Assembly: GCA_023159155.1 (NCBI GenBank)
Contig: JAJNNX010000019.1
Span: 496,001-560,000, forward strand
Origin: Ustulina deusta
Lineage: Eukaryota > Ascomycota > Sordariomycetes > Xylariales > Xylariaceae
Direction: 5' to 3'
DNA length: 64,000 nt
The notes beneath the pieces are model-generated. The model had not been told where the DNA came from and made no database searches. It saw nothing but the letters and a program-made list of their open reading frames with translations. Shown one piece after another: positions 19,934 through 32,020 of the stretch (position 1 is its first letter; every line of letters begins with the position of its first letter). A program made the translations under genes and the position numbers.

Positions 19934-22900
19934 ATGGAGGAGAACATGGTATGGGATTCACTCGCCGCATGAGCGTATATTGAGAGATACTGATCCTCTC
20001 CTTCACAGTCTCGGCCGTCCGGCCTCAAGCCACCCATGATAAAGACTGCGCTTTCCGCGTCTCAACCCGCTCTTTACGAGATCTCGGATTCTCAGACCAA
20101 TGCACGCGCACAATACACGGCTGCGGGACATGTGGGTGGACAGAAGCGCAATGCTCCGGCTCCAGGTGGGAATAGTTTTTGCATCGTCCAAGACAACACG
20201 AGCTGACAGCAGTATGCTAGCATCAGGTCCAGCGGCCAAGCGGAAGCCGTTGGCAAGCGGATTCCAATATCAGGGAAAGCCCGCTGGTACATCGATAAAC
20301 AGCACGAAACCTGCGAAGGGATTTTCGCTGACAGAGTTGGTACGTGGCACAATCCTCAAATATACAGCCCGGTCGGTTCGGACGTCTCAACGGGCGACCA
20401 AAGATATCGTGTTTGCTGCATTCTCCAAACCTTCTAACTCAACTACCCGCCCCTTCGTCGCCCAAGACGTTGCCGACTCACATAACCAACCCTATTTTTC
20501 AAACACGCCTGGTTGATTTACTAATCTGATACAGCACCGACCTCCCAGTGCCAACGCAGTGGGCTCCCGACAGCTTTCCAACAGTAGCTATACATCCAAC
20601 AGCAGTTATGCCAGCAGCGTCGGCTCTGGCGTTCGGCCACCATCACGATCGCATGCGAGAACACGGTCGGCTACTAGACCTGTTCGACCCGCGACTGCGA
20701 TAGGTACAAGAGAAGACGGCCAAGGCAGCAATGGTAGAGTGCCCCATCAACCAGCCTTTTCCGCATCTGTAAACCAAAGCACCCGCGAGAAGTCTGGCAA
20801 GAAGTACGGCAGGGATTTACGAAAGCACAAATCTATGACAGGACTGCCACGCTCAAAGTCGAGCTGTCAGGCCATAGAAAGAGAGAGAGAAGTCTCTTTG
20901 ATTTATAGCTTCAACCATATGTCACTCGATACGAAGGATGAACAGGACCAAAGGACTCAAGCGAGTTCCAAGCTCGGCGCGAATACTGCGTCATTCGATA
21001 TGCCTCCACCCATGATGACTCCACGTAGAGGTGGGAGCCGTTCATCATGGGCGCCGAGATATATCAACCAAGAGGCTCAATATAGTCAAGTGGCTCCGGA
21101 AACCCCCGGGCAGATGTGTGACAGTCTTCAACAGAGGCTCAAAGCTTTGACGCCTGCACCGTCCCCTTCGCCAACAAAAACACAATTCTTGACGAGAAGT
21201 TCTAACATAACAAATTTCACAGTCAACGATATCGACGAGAGAGTCGCAAAAATGGGTAGCGAAGTTGAGAAACTGAGAGACTTCATGGAGTCTACCGAGA
21301 AAATTAATACGAGTGTGAAGGAGGAGCTTGAGTCATCGAAAAAGAGAAGTGAGCATCGCATCCCCAGCCGAAGTAGTGTCCCGTGACCAGGCACACTGAC
21401 GTTGTATAGTAATTGTCCTAGAAGATGAGAAGAGTGAGCTCCAAGCAGACAGAGCGCGTCTCAAAGATCAGCTCCAAGATGCTGAACGCCAGGCCCGCGG
21501 ACTCCAGTACGATGTAGAAGAGCAACAGAGGCAACATGAGCGGCGGGACAAAATCCGGGAAGAGGATCACAAGAGAGAGCTGGAACTTCGAACCGAGGAG
21601 TTCAAGAGAGAGATGGAGAAAAACGAAAAGCTTCAACAGGAATTTGAAAGCCGGTGTGGAGCCGACGCCGAAGCTCGACTAGAGAGTCTATCACACGATA
21701 ACAAGGAGTTACGAAGTACCCTCGAAAGGCAGAAGCGGGACCATGAGCATGAGATACGACTACTACATGAGGCTATTCAGCGACGAGATACGGATGTGAG
21801 GAGAATCGAGGATGAATTGCGGAAAGCAAACAATGAACGATTCGATCTTCAGACTCAGATTCGAGGAAATAACGAAACCATCGAGAGACTCAGAAAGAGG
21901 GCCGAAGACGCTGAAGAGCGGCTCTCTAAAGACAAAGGACACCTCGGTGGACAGATTAGCCTGTTGAGCTCCACTCTCGATTTGAAGTCGGAACGTATTC
22001 AGACGCTAGAGGAAAACACCAAGAAGTTGCAGGCTGAATGTGAGCTAGAGGTTCAGAATGTCAAGTTTGCGGCCGAGAAAAGGATTGCCGATGAGACTGC
22101 CCTGTTGAGGGAAAGATTAATTAAAGAGGAGGAGAAACGTCACAAGCTGTTTGAGCAAGTTCAGGAGCTTAAAGGAAACATTCGAGTCATGTGTCGTATC
22201 AAACCACCGTCGGACCCTGCCAAAGACGCCCTGATACCATTCGAACCACAATGGAATGAGATAGATGAGGACAAAATTGACGGGCTTATCATCCCCACGT
22301 TCAGGGAGGATCCGACAAAACCCGGGAAGATGGTGCCTGGAAAGCCACGAGATTTCAACTTCGAACGAGTTTTTGATGACAAGTGCAACAACGGTGACGT
22401 ATTTGACGAGATTAGTCAGCTCGTGCAATCCGTCATGGATGGAAAGAAAGTGTGCATCTTCTGCTACGGTCAGACCGGTTCGGGCAAAACCTTTACCATG
22501 AGCAAACGACAAGGGGACGGGGACGACGGTGTTATCCCAAGAACTCAGGGCATGATCTTCGGCGAGATGGAGAGGTTGAAGACGCTGGGTTGGGAGTACA
22601 CAGTTGAAGGCAGCTACTTAGAAGTTTACCAGGATAAACTCTACGACTTGCTTGCATCGCGGCATTCCAAGCCCGAGCCATTAACCGTGGATCCCATCGG
22701 GGACGAGCTCAAGATCAAGGGACATGACTTCACACTCCTCAACGACGCCAGGGATCTCGACGACATGATCAAAGTGGCAGACAACAACCGTCATGTCGCA
22801 GCTACGGTCAAGAATGACCGATCATCGCGTTCCCATTCGATCCTTGTACTCAAAATCAACGGTGTGAAGAAGGACGCAAATGGCGAGATTATCAAGACAC

Positions 22901-23328
22901 GAAAGGGCACATTGAACCTAATTGACTTGGCAGGCTCTGAAAAACCTGACAAAAACGGCCTCGACCAAGTGTACAAGGAAGGTGTTGAGATCAACAGCTC
23001 CCTCAGCTACCTACGAACTGTGCTGTCAAGTCTAGGTCAAGGCAAAACCGAGGGTGTTGATTTCCGATCCTACACCCTTACACAACTGCTTCGCCCATCC
23101 CTTGGAAAGGGTTGCAGGACTCTCATGTTTGTCATGGTCAGTCCATTAAAGGAAAATGAGAACGAGACTATTCGTAGTCTGGAGTTTGCCCGAGATGTAA
23201 GTGACCCAGGAATGACATTCCCCAACTAAAAGAAACCCAATGCGCGTATAAAAGCAACAAGCTAACATCTGACGCAGGCTCAAAAAGTTAAGATGGGTGG
23301 CAATGGGGCTGCCAAGTCCAAGAAGTAG
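19934..23328 (+). CDS. Kinesin-14 (KlpA/Kar3-like, C-terminal motor)
   Basis: Six exons join in phase to about 980 residues: 19934-19948, 20009-20165, 20221-20339, 20535-21348, 21410-23196 and 23278-23328. The 5-residue first exon (MEENM) is followed by SRPSGLKPP, the family's usual start. The order is a Ser/Arg-rich microtubule-binding tail (to about residue 330), a long coiled coil (about 340-620), the kinesin-14 neck ELKGNIRVMCRIKP, then the motor. Motor motifs are intact: P-loop GQTGSGKTFTM, switch I NDRSSRSHSILVL and switch II LIDLAGSEKP. A motor at the C-terminus with this neck marks minus-end-directed kinesin-14, which acts in spindle assembly and nuclear movement. The last exon adds AQKVKMGGNGAAKSKK, the usual end. 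The first two introns are the least certain part. Confidence 0.93.
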
Positions 23329-24076
23329 AGACATGCATGCCAGTGTAGTTTGAGAAAGAAGTATTTCCTAAACATGGATATACCCTGTTGATATCGTTTG
23401 GACGCCCGTTCTGTTCGAAAACGGAGTATTCGCGCGTCACTGGTCGGAGTTCTTTAGCGGGCGGTTGCAATGAAACGTTTGTGTTGGGTGTCTGTCGGTT
23501 TAGAAAGGTACGCACGCCTACTACTTGTCGGAGTTGTGGATGATTCAGTGGGAGAGACGAGAATTCGTGGTATCAAGGCAAACAATGGGCATTAGGCGTT
23601 TCCTTGCTTGTATAAGGAAGGCTGAGTTCCCCTCTACGACTATCTCTCGCAGCCTCGGTTTAGTACGAGCTGTGAAATGGCCTTTCTGGCAGAATGGAAC
23701 GTGCATGAAAATCGTATTTTTTTGCGGCATCGGATGAAACTAGAGACAAGTGTCCGGGAAACAGGCATGAGAGAAGGTGTTCCGGTGGGTTCTGGTTGCA
23801 TCACCTGCTAGGAAGCCGTGATATATCATGATTACATTTCATGTGTCTATCGCAGGGTCGGCTGACGATATTTTTCGTTCGTTCTCGTTAAACGTATACT
23901 CGACCCCCGAAAATTAGAAGTGGAAACCCATGATTTTTTTGTCCGTTGCTCAGCCCTGTTGACATTTTCCCGACGTGAATGAACCCTCACGCAACACAAG
24001 TACTACCGATGCCCGTTATACTTACTACAGCTCAAGCAAGTGAAGCAAGCAGGTTCCCGACCACCTTTCTCAAGTC
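23329..24076. other. Intergenic region between convergent genes
   Basis: 3' flanks of the kinesin and DUF2855 genes. Short open frames only; no feature recognised. Confidence 0.5.
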
Positions 24077-25342
24077 TTACAATTTAAACACCAACCCCTC
24101 ACTAGGCAAGACCTCGCCTCGCGCAAGCCGGTCCCATCCCTTAATCACATCGCCCATGCCCTCGCCCCAAGTCATCTCAAGCCCCTTGATGCCGTCCCTG
24201 CGGAACACCTCCCACGACCTGGCCTCCTCAGCCCAGTACGTCTCCTCGCCCACTCGGTCCATCGCGCGCCGCCGCATATCCCCCGCGTTGACCCGCGCAG
24301 CCCTGTACGGCGGGGTCCTCGCCGCCCCCGCCAGCACGGCGTCCACGGCGCCGGGATCCAGCAACGCGGACCCGACCCCGACAAACAGCAGATCCGGATA
24401 CCGCGCCACGAGCGCCGCGGCCCAGCGCGGCCCGACACCCGCGCGTCCGCCAAAGTCGAAAACCACGACCCTCTTCTCCGCGACACCGTCAGCGCCCCCC
24501 ACGACGACGACGCCGCCCGGGTCCGCGCTCGTGAGGACCACGGCATCGTAGAGCCCCGTGCCCGCGACGAAGGCCCGCGACGCCTCGCTCGACACGCCGA
24601 CGACGCGGCGCGGGCGGTCGGCGGGCGCCCGGGCCCGCAGCAGCGCCGCGAACAGGGCCGCCGCCTTGGACCCCGGCGCGAACACGAGGACCGTGGCGTC
24701 GGTGAGATCCGCGTCTCCCGCGCCCCAGGCGTCCGACCCCGTGCCCGGGGCCACGACGCGCGCCGGGTCCGGGCTGAAGACGAAGGAAGCCATGAGGAAG
24801 GCGGTGGCGTGCATGACGCGCAGCACGGCATCGTGGGCGGCGCCGGGGGCCCGCGCCGCGATCTCGGCGCCTGTCGTCGCCCCGCACACGAAGTACCGGT
24901 TGTAGATGGGCATGATGTGGGCGCGGTGCGCGCTCGTGACCACGAACTGCTGCGCGCTACCGCACGCCGTCACCGCCAGGTCCTCCGCCAGCGTCCCCAG
25001 CGGCACGTACCCCCACACGTACGCCCCCGCGGGCACCACGGCGGGCGCCGTCGAGGCTACTACCTGCGCGTACCCCCAGGCGCTGATCCGCCCGTACCGC
25101 GCGGCGTCGTCGTACGGCGGCGGCGCGCTGGCCGGCAGCCGGTGCACGTCCCACCAGTGCAGCAGGTCGCCTAGCGCTGCGTACGTGAAGTTGTTCACCG
25201 TCAGGCTTAGCACGGCCGTGCGCAGGCGCACGCTGGACGGCGCGAGAGGCGCGTAGGGAAGGGCGCGCGGGAGCGATACTAGCGCTTGCGCGAAGTAGTT
25301 CTTCCTGTCTAGGATTTGCACCGTCGGGATCTCGGTCTCCAT
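24077..25342 (-). CDS. DUF2855 family protein
   Basis: Single-exon gene, 421 residues, matching the DUF2855 family known from fungi and bacteria and of unknown biochemical role. Recognisable segments are VNNFTYAALGDLLHWWDV near the N-terminus, YVWGYVPLGTLAEDLAV, the YNRYFV segment, and FLMASFVFSP before a Rossmann-like middle (ATVLVFAPGSKAAALFAALL). Members are sometimes described as resembling medium-chain reductases without the full catalytic set. The gene is strikingly GC-rich, with third positions almost all G or C, which produces long false open frames on other frames. Just upstream of the start are a GGT microsatellite and G runs. Confidence 0.88.
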   Translation of the reverse strand: METEIPTVQILDRKNYFAQALVSLPRALPYAPLAPSSVRLRTAVLSLTVNNFTYAALGDLLHWWDVHRLPASAPPPYDDAARYGRISAWGYAQVVASTAPAVVPAGAYVWGYVPLGTLAEDLAVTACGSAQQFVVTSAHRAHIMPIYNRYFVCGATTGAEIAARAPGAAHDAVLRVMHATAFLMASFVFSPDPARVVAPGTGSDAWGAGDADLTDATVLVFAPGSKAAALFAALLRARAPADRPRRVVGVSSEASRAFVAGTGLYDAVVLTSADPGGVVVVGGADGVAEKRVVVFDFGGRAGVGPRWAAALVARYPDLLFVGVGSALLDPGAVDAVLAGAARTPPYRAARVNAGDMRRRAMDRVGEETYWAEEARSWEVFRRDGIKGLEMTWGEGMGDVIKGWDRLARGEVLPSEGLVFKL

Positions 25343-25374
25343 GGTGGTGGTGGTGGTGGTGGTGGTGGTGGTGG
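25343..25374 (+). repeat. GGT/CCA microsatellite at the DUF2855 start
   Basis: About ten GGT units directly abut the ATG of the minus-strand DUF2855 gene, so its 5' leader ends in CAC/ACC repeats. It is likely length-polymorphic between isolates. Confidence 0.85.
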
Positions 25375-25419
25375 GTGCTTGATGAGGGTTTGTTTTTGTT
25401 TTGTTTTTTTTCTGATTGA

Positions 25420-25443
25420 GGGGGGAGGGGGGGGAGGGGGGGG
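25420..25443 (+). repeat. Guanine-run tract with quadruplex potential
   Basis: Three long G runs (5, 8 and 8 or more bases) broken by single A residues, about 80 bp upstream of the DUF2855 start. The C-rich complement would lie in that gene's leader or promoter. Long enough G runs can form a quadruplex; this is not proven here. Confidence 0.6.
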
Positions 25444-26319
25444 TGTTTTTGGTTTGTCACTTGGGAGGATGAAGATGAGGATGAGGTTGAGGATGGTGGG
25501 ATTCTATTTAATTCCTGGTTATTCGTATAACGTAGGATGGCGACAATGCTGTGTGACCGTCTCCGTGATGTTGAGGTTCCACCGTCTTGCGCCCAAGTTG
25601 TTATTCGTCGTCAGTCTTGTTGACATGGTTGTCCTAGTCTTATTTATATATTCATCCAAGTACGTAGGTAGGTACTTAGATATATGTATGTCCCCGCAAC
25701 CATCTCCGCGATTCCCGAGGACGTGTCCATGGAGCGGAGGCGGTCAGGGGCTAAAAGCGGCACAGTGGATTAGCCCGACTGCCGCTCGTCGTCTCCCCAA
25801 TCCTTCGCATTCGGATACAGCTGGGGCCACAATCGTTAGATCCTCCGGCAGGATGATTGCCCATCGGGATTGAAAAGCCCGCTTCGCTGCCAACTAGACT
25901 AATACCGGTAATACAGACTCCTCATGTTAGCGAAGCCAAAAACATACCGCAACGCAATACATAGGTATGGATAATGAGGCTTGTCTTAATCTCGTACAAT
26001 AACACGCCATGAAGCACCACTCCCGTCCCGCCAAGATCCAAGTCAGGCAAATCTCTATCTTGATGCGGAATGCCAAGGCAATCGATCGCCAGTCTATCGT
26101 GGAAAGCTGTCTAAACAAATAGAGACGAAGCCTTCCTTCCTCTCGACACATTCCTCCCTTGTACCTAGTAAGAAAAGGACCTCTCTCGCGTCCGGTGCGA
26201 AACCACGCTGCAGACCAAGTCGAACATGCTACCATCTCATCTCAGCGCCAAGATGTCGCCAGGCGCGCAATAACGATTCTCTCGAGAGAGAAGAACCACG
26301 CGAACATGGCACGCATCTC
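25444..26319. other. Intergenic region, no gene recognised
   Basis: Promoter side of DUF2855 and 3' side of the cutinase gene. Open frames present show no domain. Confidence 0.5.
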
Positions 26320-27564
26320 TCAACCCGCCGTCGCCACGGGCGGCTCAGGAAACGCAACAAGCCGAGTCGGCACGGGCGCATCCCCACCAACGCCCGGCCC
26401 GAGCTCCCCGAGGCCCGACAGATCCGCGGCGAGGGTGGTGCCGTTGTCGGGCCAGGGATCGACGGCGTTGGCGGCGACGACGGTCTGCGCGAGGAACAGC
26501 GTGGCCGTCGGCACCCACTTGACGTAGTCCCAGTGCACCGGGTAGATGGGCACCAGCGTGCCCGTGCAGATGATGTCGCCGCTGTTGCAGATGATCAGCG
26601 TCTGGTTCGCCGGGTAGCCCTTGACGCGACCGCCATCCTGCAGCGTCTGCGTGTCCCCGAACGTCACCACGCCCGCGATCCGTGCCCGCACCTCGGCCGT
26701 CAGCGCCTCGATTGCGCGGTGCACTATTGCCGCGCCTTGGCTGTAGCGCGTGTTAGTGGGCGAGCGAGTATACATATACATATATACATGGTCTAGGTCA
26801 GAAATGTGTGTTTTGGCAATTCCTGCGCCGTTATCTCTTCCCTTCCTCCCGCGATAATCCTGCATGCCTGGGTTTCCGGGAGAAAAGAAGCGAAAGAGAT
26901 CAATAGCTCGACCTTACCTGTAGCCCGATACTACGATCTTGGAGTGTGGACAGGCTGCGGCCGAGGTTATGATAGCTTGCACTAATACGTGCCGACGTCA
27001 GCGAACCGTCACACGGACACTACTACTACCTATATGTATGCGCCGTTGAATTGCATGCATGGCAGCGGCACCGGCTCGGAAAAGTGCAGCTTACTGTCGT
27101 ATATCCCCCAAGGCGGCGCGCCTCCGGGGTAATAGTTGCCGCCAATGAGGCCGTAATAATCGACGCCCTGCGTCGCAACACTCGTCACGCCGAACGCCAA
27201 TTTGAGCCCGTCCGACAGCGCCGGGCCAATGGTCGATCCCTACATCCGCACAGACACAAACAAGATGGTAATCAGCGAGGTCCTCGCGCCATTGAAATAA
27301 GATGTCTCTTTATATAGGCAGATAAAACCCTTTTCGTAACCAACGTGGGCCCTTCTGCGTGACTGGTGTATGTATACGTACCATATTCCCGGGCTCGTAC
27401 GTCGCCTTGGCAAAGACGAAGATGACGGGTCTGCACCCGTATTGCTGCAGCTCCCAAGACCACCAATTCACCGTCCAGGCCTGGCGGGGGTGGATGTGCG
27501 ATGGGGCCGAGATGGCCGGGCTTCCGCGGCCTAGGAGGAGGAGAGGCAAGATGAGAGACTTCAT
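26320..27564 (-). CDS. Cutinase-like secreted serine esterase
   Basis: Four exons (27564-27382, 27239-27095, 26981-26918, 26740-26320) join in phase to about 270 residues. Secreted alpha/beta hydrolase of the cutinase family, which cleaves plant cutin or related polyesters. A signal peptide (MKSLILPLLLLGRGSPAISA) is followed by GCRPVIFVFAKATYEPGNMG, the family's N-terminal strand with the oxyanion region. The nucleophile motif GYSQGAA is created exactly across the third splice junction. The catalytic Asp and His are expected in CNSGDIICTG and YPVHWDYV, and paired cysteines are in place. A Pro/Val-rich C-terminal extension follows the catalytic domain. The 177-nt third intron carries a TATACA-type simple repeat. 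Acetylxylan esterase activity cannot be excluded, since the two groups share this fold. Confidence 0.88.
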
Positions 27565-29804
27565 CTTGGCCGGCACCTCGGACTGTCTAAGGATCCGTCC
27601 CTTCCTTAGTCGGTGGCGGACGGAGGGCGATGTGTGGGATGCCTGATAGGGACGATGGAGGACTGGGATGGGCTGGCTGGGAGGTTCGAGACGATATGAG
27701 TGCGGTTGGCTTGGCCTACGTCGTCGGAATAATGTTAAAGGTCCTCGGGCTTCCAACAACAACGAATACTTTGACCGCTCTGCGCGACGTCCTCGGACCG
27801 AGTCATTTCGGTGATAATGCGGGTTTCCCTGGTCCTGTCGACCTCGAGCAGTCGAGCTTCTAGATAGGTTCGGGACAAGAGGACGAAAGCCAGATCGATC
27901 GTCAGGGACGCGCGCTGATGGCGGTGGATTTCTCGAAACGCCCGGTAGTTGGCTTGATCTTGGTTATAGGGGGTTTGCTTGGGGATCTTCCCGAGTCACC
28001 CAGGGAGCAGGAAACGATCGTCATCGTGCGGTGCGAGGTCTCCGCAATGGTTCCCGTCTGTCTATATTAAGACTCGGATGGCGGGCCGAGCGGAGGTTGA
28101 GCAATTCCCCGAGTGCATTTTTTCCCTTCTCGGCTACTGTGCCAGCGCCGTGCGGCACACTCACTGAGAACCACCAATATCAAACAATTAATCAATTATA
28201 TGTGGATGTTCATGTTAGGCGCTCGTGATCCGGTTATAAAGGCTGCATGGCTTATAAATCTAGTCTACTCGCTCGGTCGTTTGCGATTGCTTATGATGCT
28301 CGCTAGGGAATCACGCAAGCACGCAGGAACGCCATTCTGCGTAGAAATGACGAGAAAATTTATCTCTCTACTTCCTCGAATGTGCGCTCATCACAAGGCT
28401 TTATCATCTGCAGGATTTTCGCAAGTCCCGATGCCTTGCACCATTCTTTTATTCCTTGCTTGTTTCGCGTGCATGTATACCTGGATAAATAGGTTACCTC
28501 CCTGTATCCCTCGCCAGCAAGTCATGTTTCCGCACAACTCCATGACATCAGCACATCGGCGGAATTACATTCAGCTTTTGCGCATTTCAGTCGCTAGGGC
28601 ATGTTCGTATCACCATCTTCATATAGGCGATGTCGTTATCTAGACCCGGAGCCAGTGGGAAGACATCTTTAGTAGTCTTCACAACGCTGACCTAGAGAAA
28701 ATAACCCTCATCAGAGATAGCTCTTTTAGGTTATCTACTAGCATGTATTAAGCCTCTTGCATGGTGCAAGAAAAAAGAATTTCTTCTCCACGCGCGACCT
28801 CTCTTGTTCTTGTTGCTGTTGATGGCCTGCACAAAGTTAGAAAGCAATAGCAAAAGAGTCCCTTCATGTACCGGTTGGCAACAGCTTTTTCTATTCAATA
28901 TTATATCGGAGCAAGGATCATGCGGTTGCGTCTGCAGTTGTTGACGAGAGTGTGGTCATGTGTGTGAACGACGTTTTGTGTTCATACCAACCACTTTGAC
29001 AGGGGCATGGTGTGGATTTGGGCTTAGGAACGTGTTTCTGTCCTAGTAGGAAGGAAAATTGTGACAACCACTTATTTCTGCCGAAACAATGCAACTATGC
29101 CCATCTAAATCATGCGCGCAGAAATTTGATAATACGGTTCGATCGTTTACTATCTGATGCTATTTGCTACGCTGTACAAGACATGCCCCGTCCTGTGTTC
29201 CTCGTCTGTGCTTGTATCATCTTTCCCAACTTAACAAAGGTTTTCCACTTTATGCTCCTCTTCTCTTGCACACGCTGTCCTCGCGTTGGACGGAATGAAA
29301 TCCTCCCTCTTTACCAGGAGGTATGCCATCATCAAAACTCCCGTACCATGCCAAACAAGGCTCGGAGATCTATGAGATCCCAAGCAATATCATAATACAA
29401 GAATGCAATCCCCTTACCACAATCCCATATTCCGTGAGTGCCAGTTTATTGAGTAGAAAGAAATCCAAAGCCACGAGGTTCTGGGAACTGACAAAGGGAA
29501 GATTTTTCATCTCCCAAGTCGTCAGGAGGTCTGGAAGCGGTGTGGCGAGTAGGTGTAAATTTGTCCTAGTACTTCTGTCCCCATCTGCACACACTGCTCT
29601 CATATAGTAGGTAAATTTAACTCAAATGCTTCCGCGGATCAAAATCAACAAAACAGAAAATTGTATATATACAGGAAAGCAATGGGAAAAGCAACAACGG
29701 CATGCCGGTTCTCGAAAAATGGCTGTGGACGGAATATATCTTCGGCCTGGCAGAGAATTGGAGGAAAACGGTACGCCGTTGAACATTTAATCAACCTCTC
29801 GAGG
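27565..29804. other. Intergenic region, no gene recognised
   Basis: About 2.2 kb. Open frames at 28113-28643 and 29012-29395 are long enough to notice but have no domain and no start context or introns suggesting a gene. It should contain the cutinase promoter and the 3' UTR of the Zn2Cys6 regulator. Confidence 0.45.
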
Positions 29805-32020
29805 TTAGGGTAGGTTGCTGAAATCCAATTCGGGCTGCATTTGTCGTAATGATATTGAATTTATGGCAACGTTTTCCGAACTGGCCCGTTGTAATGCATG
29901 AAAATCGCCCACCGTTCTTGGAATTTGGGTAGGCTGGTGCTGGTGTTGGTGTATTATGAAACTGTTCGTCCGTTGAGGCGGGGTCCGATGCATGAGATTG
30001 TTCATCATGCTGTGGGTTGATTGATTGTACGGCTGATTCTGTGGTTGACCCACATTAACGTAGTTTGGAGCCTGGTTCAGGCCACTCGGCAGGTTACTAT
30101 GCATCTCGACCGACATCTGATTATTCAAAGGACGGTTTTGATTGACGTTTTGTGATACCATACTGTGGAGTGCGTGTTGGTGATGGGGCTGCTGTGTGCT
30201 CATTGTCCCTGCTTGGCCAAGGGAAGATTGCTGTGGCTGACCCATGGGACTCATTAGTATGTCAGGCATCGAATTGAAGTCGTGGCTGGGAGCATACTCC
30301 CCGATAGGGGACATGACAGCGGGAGAGCTGCCTAGTGGAAAGGGGGATTTCAAGTCAGATCCGCCACTAGAGCTGCTCGAGTCCACTGCAGGAATGTCTT
30401 GCAAATGGGGTATTGAGTTTGATGTGTAAGGCTCGGTTTTGAAGTCTGTCAACATTGGGGGCTGAGCCATTCCGGCATTGCCGAACCCGTCAAATATGTC
30501 GATGTTGGGAATGCAAGCATTATCAGGGGCACGCTGTAGCATAGGATTCGCCAGACGAGGTAATACGTCATGAACTTTATCCAAAAGGAGCGGAAGGAAG
30601 TGGTGGTCACCGTTACGGAGGCTTGATAATATCTGGAGTAGAGAGTGGAGATGTTCGCGAGGGCCCATGGCGAAAGGATCACCAGAAGAAGGCTGCATAG
30701 CAAGCACGTCCGTAAGAGCGCATGCAATATCTAGCAGCTTAGCAACCAGAGGTACACCTAATAGTTCAGTACTCTGTGTTTGGAATTGGGATGTGATAGA
30801 CATTAATTCGCGCGACATGTCGATTTGGTAGTGTAATTGTTCTTGACCGTTCTGGGGAATGCATCCATGCTGCATGTTAAGTTGCCAGATAGCGGGTTTC
30901 AGCCACTGCTGAATTAATCGTTGATCGATCTCTCGTCCATTCATCAACGAAGCATTCATTTCGGAGAATTGTTTTCGTAGAATACCTAGATAGGATGAGG
31001 AACATTCGCCTCGGGTCTTGTTCCAGAGTGTTATGAACGTGTCGTCGAATGGACGGAACAAGCTAACCAATGACAGATAGCCGCTTAATTGATGGGCTAA
31101 CGGGTCAGAATGATCATCGCTTATAGATGGAAGATTAATTGAAGCCTGCAAAGTCAGAGGTCGACCGCGCTGCAAGGCATACGCCCTTCATTATGGTCAG
31201 CTTCTTGGTTATCATTACGGCGCCTGAACGCAACATACCTTTCCGTCACAAACAACAACCAGTACAGGCGGCGGCGACGCGACGATTCAATATTGTCGAA
31301 TTGCGCATAAGACTCTTCCTTCGTCATTCCACACATGTGGGCTAGTGTTGTAGCCTCACGGAGATAGAACCAAGCCTTTTCGTGCATTTCTAGAGCGTAG
31401 TACGAGCAGAAGAGGAAATAACTCGTACATAGGGTGTTCAACGTAGGCGATTCCATGTAATCGAGCCCCCTGCGCACCCGAATAGCCTCCTCCATCAACA
31501 GTGTTCCTGAAACGATATGGGCGCCCGGCATGTGTTCGAGCATCGGATCTCCCGTGGGAAGACTCATGCCTGGTTGAAACATCATGTAGGCGGAGAGCGA
31601 TGTAAGCAGGCAATATGTATCGGGATTCTGGTCGATAAAGATGCACTGCTGTTCAAGACGCTGACGATGAATAATGGGCATGATCGAGTACATGTTGGCG
31701 AAGAAGAAGTCGACGGCTTCTTTAATCATTTCGGGTGCCAGGAGGCCGGGCGTGGGTGCCAAAGCAGGCGAGATACATGGCGGACTGCCCAGGCCGCTTA
31801 ACCGGCTCTGGACTTTGGCGGAAAGACTCGTCTGTCGCTGCGTCTCGCGCAATTCGCTAATAACCTTGGCCCTCGAGCCCTTGGGGCCCTTCTTCTGGGG
31901 GATAGCATTGTACGTGCAGGTTAACTGGGCAGAAGAACAATTGCGGCACGGATTAATGCCGTCGCACTTGACCTTGCGACGGTGGCAAGCGTCGCAGGCC
32001 CTCTTCACAGCGGCCGACAT
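29805..32020 (-). CDS. Zn2Cys6 transcription factor, COL-26/BglR/AmyR-like
   Basis: Two exons (32020-31239 and 31185-29805) join in phase to about 720 residues. The N-terminus is a complete binuclear zinc cluster, CX2CX6CX5CX2CX6C (C9 to C35), with CDACHRRKVKCDG, followed by the basic linker TYNAIPQKKGPKGSRAKVI. A fungal-specific regulatory region follows (for example AVDFFFANMYSIMPIIHRQ, and RRLYWLLFVTERAYALQRG restored across the intron). The C-terminal third is Gln/Asn/Ser/Pro-rich, as in activation domains. The cluster and linker look like the COL-26/BglR/AmyR group, which governs starch use and glucose sensing; that placement is from memory of the family. The start at MSAAVKRACD was preferred to upstream non-ATG extension. 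A very long gene-free region lies upstream. Confidence 0.88.

Noticed and set aside
24172..25460. Long Arg/Pro/Ala-rich open frames on both strands at 24.2-25.5 kb
   Set aside because: Shadows of the GC-rich DUF2855 gene; their composition is what its codons give in other frames.
28113..28643. 176-codon plus-strand open frame
   Set aside because: No domain, composition unlike the real genes, and no conserved-looking segments.
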